Assembly (NCBI RefSeq): GCF_900323885.1
Contig: NZ_OOHJ01000018.1
Span: 1,413,001-1,477,000, forward strand
DNA: 64,000 nucleotides
Source: [Actinomadura] parvosata subsp. kistnae
GTDB lineage: Bacteria > Actinomycetota > Actinomycetes > Streptosporangiales > Streptosporangiaceae
Direction of reading: 5' to 3'
This document shows, piece after piece, positions 49,202 to 55,730 of this stretch. The notes beneath the pieces were generated by a model. That model saw nothing but the letters and a program-made list of their open reading frames with translations. It searched no databases and was not told the DNA's origin. Position numbers and translations under genes: made by a program. The number at the start of each line of letters is the position of its first letter. The first letter of the stretch is position 1.

Positions 49202-50140
49202 TCAGTCCTTGTGCTCCGGCGCGGCGCTCTGGGTCGGCTTCCGCGTCTGCGCGGGCGCCTGCGACGGCCGCACCGTCGCCATCGGCTCCGGCGCCGGCGT
49301 GGAGCAGGCGGTGGCCGTGGCCACCTGCCCGTCCTGCCCGTCGTCCTCGACCAGGGGCAGCGGGTAGCGGTTGAGCACCGGCTCGCCGCAGGCCCGGTCC
49401 ACGCGGTAGCCGTAGAACTCGGGGTTCGTCACGAACGGGTTGCCGTCCTGGTCGTAGAGGTAGACGTCGGTCAGCGGCGTGCCGTCCTTGGCGTAGGGGC
49501 GCAGGTTGTAGACGCCGTCGGACGAGGCCGGCTGCATCCACACCGCCTGGTCCTCCTCCGGTTGCGGCGTGAGCGCGTCGCCCGCCGCCACCATGCCCAC
49601 GAACAACGCGAACCCGGCCACCGCGTTCACCACCACGGCCGCCAGCCCGAGCAGCCGCCGCCCGCTCCCCCGGCCGCCGCGCCGCTCGTTGCTGCGGCCG
49701 AACCAGACCGACGCCCAGATCCCGGCGATGACGGCCAGCCAGGCAGGCGGCGTCATGGGGACGAGCGCGGGCTCACCCGCGAACGCCACCAGCACCATGG
49801 CCAGCACGTAACCCCGCAGCACCCACCACCCAGGCCGCAGCTCCGGCAGGAAGCGCGCAAAGCTCCGGTAAGGCCCGTATCCCATCAGCCCGGCATAGAC
49901 CCTCCGGATCCGGTCGCGCGGCCCCGTACGGCGTCTACCGCCGCTCTGAGGCCGCTCCCCGTACGCGGAGGCCAGCTCCTCGGCATACGCCTCGGGCGGC
50001 CCCAGCCGGTTCTCCAGCGGCAGGTCCGACTCCGCGGCGATCTCGGCGAGATGGTCGTCGAGGTCCTCCAGCAGCTCCTCCCGCTCGGGATGGTCGGCCA
50101 GGGCATCCCGTACGGCCTGCGCGTACTGTTCGGGGGTCAT
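49202..50140 (-). CDS. HAAS-type membrane protein paired with a PadR regulator
   Basis: A 312-residue protein: N-terminal helical HAAS/DUF1700-like domain (about 1-60, MTPEQYAQAVRDALADHPEREELLEDLDDHLAEI), about three membrane helices (105-125, 130-148, 162-188) and an extracytoplasmic C-terminus with two Cys (ACGEP, TACST) and a Pro/Thr/Ala tail. HAAS proteins usually pair with PadR-like regulators. Its start overlaps the PadR stop by 4 bp (ATGA), confirming the pair. Role unknown, likely envelope signal sensing. Confidence 0.9.
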   Translation of the reverse strand: MTPEQYAQAVRDALADHPEREELLEDLDDHLAEIAAESDLPLENRLGPPEAYAEELASAYGERPQSGGRRRTGPRDRIRRVYAGLMGYGPYRSFARFLPELRPGWWVLRGYVLAMVLVAFAGEPALVPMTPPAWLAVIAGIWASVWFGRSNERRGGRGSGRRLLGLAAVVVNAVAGFALFVGMVAAGDALTPQPEEDQAVWMQPASSDGVYNLRPYAKDGTPLTDVYLYDQDGNPFVTNPEFYGYRVDRACGEPVLNRYPLPLVEDDGQDGQVATATACSTPAPEPMATVRPSQAPAQTRKPTQSAAPEHKD

Positions 50141-50463
50141 TCTTGTCCCTCCTTGAGCAGGGCGGCCATGGTGGCCGAGAAGGAGGCCCAGGTCTTGGCC
50201 GAGGCGGCGTACATGTCCCTGCCGACGTCGTTGAGCCCGTAGTACTTGCGATGCGGCCCCTCATCGGAGGCCACCACGTATGAGGTGAGGGCGCCGGCCT
50301 TGAACAGGCGGCGCAGCGTGCCGTAGACGGAGGCGTCGCCGACCTCCTGCAACCCGGCCTCCCTGAGCCTGCGCACGACGTCGTAGCCGTAGCCGTCGCG
50401 TTCGTTCAGGACGGCCAGCACGGCCAGGTCGAGCACTCCCTTGAGGAGCTGGCTGCTGTCCAC
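50137..50463 (-). CDS. PadR-family transcriptional regulator
   Basis: A 108-residue winged-helix regulator: QLLKGVLDLAVLAVLNERDGYGYDVVRRLREAGL, VGDASVYGTLRRLFKAGAL and the C-terminal dimer helix (RDMYAASAKTWASFSATMAALL). GTG 50463 gives the family start VDSSQLLKG; there is no ribosome site, so it may be leaderless or initiate at GTG 50472. A 25-bp near-perfect palindrome lies immediately upstream (50472-50496), probably its own operator. It overlaps the HAAS gene by 4 bp. Confidence 0.92.
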   Translation of the reverse strand: MDSSQLLKGVLDLAVLAVLNERDGYGYDVVRRLREAGLQEVGDASVYGTLRRLFKAGALTSYVVASDEGPHRKYYGLNDVGRDMYAASAKTWASFSATMAALLKEGQE

Positions 50464-50471
50464 GCGAAGCA

Positions 50472-50496
50472 CACTACTGTGCTTAGCGCAGTAGTG
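50472..50496. promoter_or_regulatory. 25-bp palindrome, probable PadR autoregulatory operator
   Basis: CACTACTG (50472-50479) and CAGTAGTG (50489-50496) are perfect arms, with inner GCT/AGC also paired; only one pair mismatches besides the centre base. It ends 8 nt from the presumed start codon of the PadR gene, so binding would block transcription. Confidence 0.75.
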
Positions 50497-50503
50497 GCAA
50501 CAG

Positions 50504-50537
50504 AAAAACCGGGCGGCACCCGAAGGCGCCACCCGGC
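50504..50537 (-). terminator. Terminator copy 1 (next to the relic)
   Basis: Minus strand CCGGGTGGCGCC-ttcg-GGTGCCGCCCGG followed by TTTTT. It is a near-identical copy of the terminator at 50707-50741, here following the truncated paralogue at 50561. Confidence 0.85.
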
Positions 50538-50560
50538 TCAATCGATCAGCTTCGTACCGC

Positions 50561-50681
50561 TCAGCTGCAGACGTAGGACTTGGTGTCGGTGTCGCTGCCA
50601 CCAGGCCCCGAGACCGAGAGCGTCACGGTGCCATGCTTCCTTGAGAGGAACTGGCCGCCGTCCACGCCGTGCGTGCCACTG
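50561..50681 (-). pseudogene. Relic of a secreted-domain gene (3' end only)
   Basis: A minus-strand frame of about 40 codons with no start of its own: GTHGVDGG…, then GTVTLSVSGPGGSDTDTKSY and VCS-stop. It aligns with the last domain of the adjacent gene (GTKSVDGL…, GTVTFLVVGPDNSDVVTQSY, SSC). The upstream part of the paralogue is missing. Together with terminator copy 1 it represents a duplicated and truncated 3' end. Confidence 0.75.
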
Positions 50682-50706
50682 TGCTCCGGGCAATGGTGAC
50701 GACAGG

Positions 50707-50741
50707 AAAAACCGGGCGGCACCCGAAGGCGCCACCCGGTT
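50707..50741 (-). terminator. Terminator copy 2 (after the intact secreted gene)
   Basis: Minus strand ACCGGGTGGCGCC-ttcg-GGTGCCGCCCGGT followed by TTTTT, 23 nt after the stop at 50764. A UUCG tetraloop closes the stem. Confidence 0.9.
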
Positions 50742-50763
50742 CAGCCGGTCAGCTCAGTGCCGT

Positions 50764-51903
50764 TCAGGCAGCCGAGGAGGACGCCGACTCCGCAGGAGCC
50801 GGGGCCTCGCAGGACGAGTAGGACTGCGTCACGACGTCACTGTTGTCCGGGCCGACAACCAGGAACGTCACAGTGCCGCCCTTGGTCGCGGCACCGGTGA
50901 GCGTGGCGGACAGGCCGTCGACGGACTTCGTCCCCTTGCCGTCGAAGGTCACCTCACCGCTCTTGACCGCGGTGCCGTTCAGCGACCACTGGTAGCGGAC
51001 CTTGCCGGGACCCGTCGAGGTGATGGAGCCCGTGGAGGTCAGCGCGCAGCTGGCGCTGTTCGTCACAGAAGCGGCCGCGGACACCTTGATGTCGTGCGAC
51101 TCGGGGGACTTGTGGTCGTCGCGGTGGTCGTCGCGGCGCTCGTCCTTGCACCAGACCTTGTAGTAAGCCCGGTTGGAGGAGGTGGCGTCGGGGCTCAGCA
51201 CCTCGAGCTGCGCCCAGCCGCGCTGGCTGTGACGCGGGTTGATGCCGAAGCCGACCTTGCGGGCGTCGCGGACCTTGATCTTGCCGTAGTCGACCACGTC
51301 ACCGTTGAGGACCCAGCGGTAACGGACCCACGACGGACGGTCGACCTTGATCAGGCCGGTGAAGTCGATCTTGTCGCCGTAGGTGTCGCAGCGGCCGGCG
51401 TACGAGCTCGGGCTGGCCCAGGCGCGCGCCGTGACCGTCGGGTCGAGCTGCGTACGGTCGACCTCCTGAGCCTCCTGGCAGGAGACCGAGAAGTAGCCCC
51501 GCTTCGAGGTGACCTTCTTCGGACCGAGGACCTGGACGGCCTCCCAGCCCTTGACGTCCTCCTTGAAGGTGATGGCCTGCTTGACCGTCACCGTCTTGGT
51601 GCCGTGGCCCTTGAGCTTGATCACGTTGACCTTGCCCTTGGACCCGTCACCGTGGAGCCAGCGGTAGGCCAGCTCCGTCTTGCCCTTGACGGGCACCTTG
51701 ATCTGGGCCGCGAAGTTGATCTTTGTCGGGCAGGAACCTTCGTAGTCGCCCGGGGAGGCCTTCGGCGCGGAGACCGAGACCTTGGGCGCCGCCTTGGTGG
51801 CCGCCTGGGCGGGGCTGGACAGCAGACCCGCGGACAGACCGGCCAGCACCGCGGCCGAAGCGCCGAACGCGGCGGCCTTACGTGCTAACCCAACAGACAT
51901 CAT
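50764..51903 (-). CDS. Secreted protein with three Ig-like repeat domains
   Basis: A 379-residue exported protein: signal peptide about 1-34 (cleavage AQA|A), then three homologous beta-rich domains of about 80-100 residues, each bounded by a Cys pair (58/142, 172/252, 286/365) and each with a central aromatic core (AYRWLHGDG, RYRWVLNGD, RYQWSLNGT). Domains 2 and 3 are joined by a charged His/Asp linker (DERRDDHRDDHKSPESHD), and the C-terminus is Ala/Ser-rich. I do not recognise a family; an Ig-like adhesive or binding role is plausible. ATG 51903 has GGAG 9 nt upstream; ATG 51918 is an alternative. A relic of a second copy lies downstream. Confidence 0.85.
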   Translation of the reverse strand: MMSVGLARKAAAFGASAAVLAGLSAGLLSSPAQAATKAAPKVSVSAPKASPGDYEGSCPTKINFAAQIKVPVKGKTELAYRWLHGDGSKGKVNVIKLKGHGTKTVTVKQAITFKEDVKGWEAVQVLGPKKVTSKRGYFSVSCQEAQEVDRTQLDPTVTARAWASPSSYAGRCDTYGDKIDFTGLIKVDRPSWVRYRWVLNGDVVDYGKIKVRDARKVGFGINPRHSQRGWAQLEVLSPDATSSNRAYYKVWCKDERRDDHRDDHKSPESHDIKVSAAASVTNSASCALTSTGSITSTGPGKVRYQWSLNGTAVKSGEVTFDGKGTKSVDGLSATLTGAATKGGTVTFLVVGPDNSDVVTQSYSSCEAPAPAESASSSAA

Positions 51904-52071
51904 GTGAGAGTGCTCCATTCCGTGAGGGAAGAGACGCGCTCGGGAACGGTCGCCACGCCGGCGCCTTTCGCGCATAGCGATATGGCAAAGCCCCCGTAAT
52001 GCCCCTTTACCTAATCACAATACTGAATGCACGCTCAACACGGCCCGCAGATCGGAAATGTCCGGATTTCT

Positions 52072-53022
52072 TCAGCTACCGGCGAGGGCCCAGGCGATTC
52101 CGTCGAGGATGTCGTGCTCGCTCACCACGACCTGGGAAAACGCGAAACGGCGAACGATCCGGTCAAGAATTAGCGCACCCGCGCCAATCACGTCAACCCT
52201 CCCCGGATGCATGACCGGCACCGCCGCCCGCTCACCATGCGTCATCGCCAGCAACCGCCGCGTCACCTCGTGCACCTGCTCCGCTGAGATCCGGGAGTGG
52301 TGGATGCGCTCCGAGTCGTACTTGGGCAGGTCGAGCACGATGCCCGCGATCGTCGTCACCGAGCCCGCCAGGCCCACCAGCGTGTGCGCCTCCCGCACCG
52401 GGACCGCGGCCTCCACCCGGTCGAGCGCGGCCTCGACGTCCGCCACCACGGCCTCCAGGGCCTGCGCGGGAGACGGGTCGCCCACGCCGCGCAGGTGCCG
52501 CTCCGTCAGGCGGACGCAGCCGATGTCCACCGACAACATCGCCTGCGCGTGCTCCGCGCCGAGCACGAACTCCGTCGAGCCGCCCCCGATGTCCACCACC
52601 AGGTACGGGGGCAGCGGGCCCTGCGGCACCTCGGTCTCCGGCGACAGGCGCACCAGCCCCCTGGTGGCGCCCGTGAACGACAGCTCCGCCTCCTCGGCCC
52701 CCGACACCACCTCCGGCTCCACCCCGAAGATCTCGCGGACCCCCGCCACGAACTCGTGCCGGTTGGCCGCGTCGCGCGTCGCGCTCGTCGCCGCCACGCG
52801 CGTCGCGACGGCGCCGTGCCGCTCGATCAGCTCCTGGTAGGAGCGCATCACCTTGAACGTGCGCGCCAGGGCGTCGGGCGACAGCCGGCCCGTCTCGTCG
52901 ACGCCCTCACCCAGGCGGACGATCTCCATCAGCCGCTCGACGTCCGTCAGCTCCTCGCCTTCGACGTCGGCGATGAGCAGGCGTACGGAATTGGTGCCGC
53001 AGTCGACGGCGGCTACACGCAT
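52072..53022 (-). CDS. ppx: Ppx/GppA-family exopolyphosphatase
   Basis: Releases phosphate from polyphosphate, or acts on pppGpp. 316 residues, the short actinobacterial form without the C-terminal HD domain. ASKHA motifs: VDCGTNSVRLLIAD (6-19), GAVATRVAATSATRDA, VDIGGGSTEF and VIGAGALILDRI. It follows DUF501 with a 10-bp overlap, the conserved eno-ftsB-DUF501-ppx order. The ATG is at 53022. Confidence 0.93.
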   Translation of the reverse strand: MRVAAVDCGTNSVRLLIADVEGEELTDVERLMEIVRLGEGVDETGRLSPDALARTFKVMRSYQELIERHGAVATRVAATSATRDAANRHEFVAGVREIFGVEPEVVSGAEEAELSFTGATRGLVRLSPETEVPQGPLPPYLVVDIGGGSTEFVLGAEHAQAMLSVDIGCVRLTERHLRGVGDPSPAQALEAVVADVEAALDRVEAAVPVREAHTLVGLAGSVTTIAGIVLDLPKYDSERIHHSRISAEQVHEVTRRLLAMTHGERAAVPVMHPGRVDVIGAGALILDRIVRRFAFSQVVVSEHDILDGIAWALAGS

Positions 53023-53504
53023 GGTCCTTCACTCCACCAGTCGGGGAGTGCGTCGAGCGCCTCCCTGCCGAACGGGTTCGTCCCGGGGGCCGCCAGCTCG
53101 TGCGCCACCAGCGCGTGCAGGCACTTGACCCGCTCCGGCATGCCCCCGGTGCTCTGCATGTCGCGCGGGAGCGGCTCCAGCCCCTCCTCCTTCGCGGCCT
53201 CGTCGCGCCTGGCGACGTAGTCGTCGTGCGCCGCCCGGTAGGCCGCCGCCAGCTCCGGCTCGGTCACCAGCCTGGCCTGCATCTCGCGCATCAGGCCCGA
53301 GCCCTCCAGCGTGCCGATGGCCGAGGCCGCCTTCGGGCAGGTCAGGTAGTAGAGCGTCGGGAAGGGCGAGCCGTCGGGCAGCCGGGGCGCGGTCTCCACC
53401 ACGTCGGGATTGCCGCACGGGCAGCGGTGCGCCACCCCGCGCAACCCCCGGGGCGGCCGCCCGAGCTGCTTCTCGACGACCTCGACGTCCTTACTGTCCA
53501 ACAC
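53013..53504 (-). CDS. DUF501-family protein
   Basis: A 163-residue soluble protein of unknown function that is conserved between ftsB and ppx in actinomycetes. It has a CPCGNPDVVETAPRLPDGSPFPTLYYLTCP segment (residues about 28-57) with four Cys that could bind a metal, and the C-terminal RVKCLHALVAHELA… NPFGREAL. Overlaps ftsB by 14 bp and ppx by 10 bp, showing tight coupling. Start ATG 53504. Confidence 0.9.
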   Translation of the reverse strand: MLDSKDVEVVEKQLGRPPRGLRGVAHRCPCGNPDVVETAPRLPDGSPFPTLYYLTCPKAASAIGTLEGSGLMREMQARLVTEPELAAAYRAAHDDYVARRDEAAKEEGLEPLPRDMQSTGGMPERVKCLHALVAHELAAPGTNPFGREALDALPDWWSEGPCV

Positions 53505-53916
53505 TTTCCCTTCCCGTCACCGCGCGGCGCCCGGTGCCCTTGTCGGCGGCCTCCACCGACTCCCACAGCGTCTCGTACCACGGCGGCACCGCCGCCGGCT
53601 GCTTCACGGCCGACTGCCGCTCGGGCTGCTCGGGCTCCATCACCACGTAACACTTCTCGCCCGGCCCGCAGTAATGCAGCCGCTCCTTCGCCGTCTTCTT
53701 GATCCAGTTGGGGTCGTCGCTCTGCCGGTCGCGGGCGAGCAACGCCTGCTTCTCCGCCTCGACCCTGGCCTTCTCGGCGCGCAGCTCGGAGATGCTGCGA
53801 CGCAGGCTGATGTACTCGCGCACAGGGTAGGCCAGGCTCATCGCGATCGCGCACACCACGACGGCCAGGATGGCGGCCCTCCCGGTGAGCTGCGGCCTTT
53901 TCGCCAATTGCTGCAC
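53491..53916 (-). CDS. ftsB: FtsB/DivIC-like septum formation protein
   Basis: Bitopic cell-division protein: short cytoplasmic part (1-13), one membrane helix (about 14-34, AAILAVVVCAIAMSLAYPVR), then an extracytoplasmic coiled coil (about 36-70, SLRRSISELRAEKARVEAEKQ) and a C-terminal domain with RLHYCGPGEKCYVV. FtsB/DivIC bridges FtsQ/DivIB and FtsL in the divisome. The GTG 53916 start has AGGGGG about 5 nt upstream. Downstream of eno with a terminator in between, overlapping DUF501. Confidence 0.88.
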   Translation of the reverse strand: MQQLAKRPQLTGRAAILAVVVCAIAMSLAYPVREYISLRRSISELRAEKARVEAEKQALLARDRQSDDPNWIKKTAKERLHYCGPGEKCYVVMEPEQPERQSAVKQPAAVPPWYETLWESVEAADKGTGRRAVTGRESVGQ

Positions 53917-53925
53917 ACCCCCTCA

Positions 53926-53968
53926 AGTACGGCTCGCGGCCGGATTACGGGGTGCCGCGAGCCGTACT
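53926..53968 (-). terminator. Hairpin after enolase
   Basis: AGTACGGCTCGCGGC (53926-53940) pairs perfectly with GCCGCGAGCCGTACT (53954-53968), a 15-bp stem just past the enolase stop. No T-tract; may attenuate rather than end transcription into ftsB. Confidence 0.75.
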
Positions 53969-53973
53969 CGAAA

Positions 53974-55251
53974 CTAGCGCCGGAAACGCGGGAAAGCCGC
54001 GCGACCCGCGTAGCGCGCGGCGTCATCGAGCAGCTCCTCGATGCGCAGCAGCTGGTTGTACTTGGCGACGCGGTCGGAGCGGGCCGGCGCGCCGGTCTTG
54101 ATCTGGCCGCAGTTGACCGCCACCGCCAGGTCGGCGATCGTCGTGTCCTCGGTCTCGCCCGAGCGGTGGCTCATCATGCAGCGGTAGCCGCTGCGGTGGG
54201 CCAGGTCCACGGCGTCGAGCGTCTCCGACAGCGTGCCGATCTGGTTCACCTTGACCAGCAGGGCATTGGCCGCGCCCTCCTTGATGCCGCGCTCCAGCCG
54301 CTCCGGGTTCGTCACGAACAGGTCGTCGCCGACGAGCTGCACCTTGTCGCCCAGCGAGGCCGTGATGGCCTTCCAGCCCTCCCAGTCCTCCTCGTTCAGC
54401 GGGTCCTCGATGGAGACGAGCGGGTAGTTGGCGACCAGGTCCTCGTAGAACGCGATGAGCTCCTGCGACGACAGGCCCTTGCCGTCGATCGTGTAGACGC
54501 CGTCCTTGTGGAACTCGGAGGCGGCCACGTCGAGCGCCAGCGCGACGTCCTCGCCCGGCACGTAGCCGGCCTTCTCGATGGCGACCAGGATCAGGTCGAG
54601 CGCGTCGCGGTTGGAGGGCAGGTTGGGCGCGAAACCGCCCTCGTCGCCCAGGCCCGTGGCGTAACCCTTCTCCTTCAGCACCGCCTTCAGCGCGTGGTAC
54701 ACCTCCGTGCCCATGCGCACGGCCTCGCGGAACGTCTCCGCCCCGATCGGCGCGATCATGAACTCCTGGATGTCCACGTTCGTGTCGGCGTGGGCACCGC
54801 CGTTGAGGATGTTCATCATCGGCACGGGCAGCACGTGCGCGTTGGGGCCGCCCAGGTAGCGGAACAGCGGCAGGTCCGCGCTGTCGGCGGCGGCCTTCGC
54901 CACGGCCAGCGAGACACCGAGGATGGCGTTGGCGCCGAGCTTCGCCTTGTTCGGCGTGCGGTCCAGATCGATCATGATCTGGTCGATGATGCGCTGGTCC
55001 TCGGCCTCGATCCCGCTGATCTCCTCCTGGATCTCGTCCGTCACGGCGAGCACGGCCTTCTCCACGCCCTTGCCGCCGTACCGCTTGCCGCCGTCACGCA
55101 GCTCGACCGCCTCGAACTGGCCGGTGGACGCACCGCTCGGCACGGCCGCGCGGCCGGTGCTGCCGTCGTCGAGCACGACCTCGACCTCGACCGTGGGGTT
55201 GCCCCGGGAGTCGAGGATCTCGCGAGCGTATACGACCTCGATGGTAGCCAC
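53974..55251 (-). CDS. eno: Enolase
   Basis: Interconverts 2-phosphoglycerate and phosphoenolpyruvate in glycolysis. 425 residues, family length. Metal and catalytic signatures are visible: N-terminal IEVVYAREILDSRGNPTVEVE, GGAHADTNVDIQEF, LVSIEDPLNEEDW, LVGDDLFVTN and SHRSGETEDTTIADLAV. GTG 55251 has AGGAGCG upstream. First gene of eno-ftsB-DUF501-ppx. Confidence 0.98.
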   Translation of the reverse strand: MATIEVVYAREILDSRGNPTVEVEVVLDDGSTGRAAVPSGASTGQFEAVELRDGGKRYGGKGVEKAVLAVTDEIQEEISGIEAEDQRIIDQIMIDLDRTPNKAKLGANAILGVSLAVAKAAADSADLPLFRYLGGPNAHVLPVPMMNILNGGAHADTNVDIQEFMIAPIGAETFREAVRMGTEVYHALKAVLKEKGYATGLGDEGGFAPNLPSNRDALDLILVAIEKAGYVPGEDVALALDVAASEFHKDGVYTIDGKGLSSQELIAFYEDLVANYPLVSIEDPLNEEDWEGWKAITASLGDKVQLVGDDLFVTNPERLERGIKEGAANALLVKVNQIGTLSETLDAVDLAHRSGYRCMMSHRSGETEDTTIADLAVAVNCGQIKTGAPARSDRVAKYNQLLRIEELLDDAARYAGRAAFPRFRR

Positions 55252-55382
55252 GGGATGCGCTCCTAAATCGAAAGGTGATATGCCGTCAGAGCCTATCGGT
55301 ACGGCCGCACGCGGGGTCGGCACGGTCAGGCGCCGCCCTGTGAGGTGTTGCCCGCCAACCGCCCCCTCGCCAGGCCCTCCCG

Positions 55383-55730
55383 TCAGGCGTTGCCTGTGAG
55401 GCTCCAGGCCTGGAGGCGGCCGGCCCGCTCGGCGACCAGGAGGCCGTCGCCCACCGCCAGCGACGTCACCTCCGTGCCCGCGCCCAGCAGGACGCCCAGC
55501 CGGTCGCCCTGGTCGGCGTTCCACACCTGGACGCCGGCGCCGCCCGCCGCGATCATCCTGCGCCCGCCGGCCGCCGTCCCGCCGACCGCCGCTCCTCCCG
55601 TGCTGAGCGAACGGACGAGCTTGCCGGTGGTCAGGTCGTACAGGCCGGTGGAGCCGCCGACCGTGACGGCGGCCAGGTCGTTCCCGAACGTGGTCAGCGC
55701 GCGGACCCGGCCCTTCGCCCTGACTCCCGG
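55383..55730 (-). pseudogene. C-terminal propeller part of the Ser/Thr kinase, in a shifted frame
   Basis: In a different frame from the kinase ORF, this reads VRALTTFGNDLAAVTVGGSTGLYDLTTGKLVRSL… VQVWNADQGDRLGVLLGAGTEVTSLAVGDGLLVAERAGRLQAWSL, which are two or three further WD-like blades with a natural stop. It has no start of its own. Adding one base in the GGGG run near 55725-55728 (plus CCCC) joins it smoothly to the kinase gene (…GGVLGAGPGVRAKGRV…). Confidence 0.8.
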
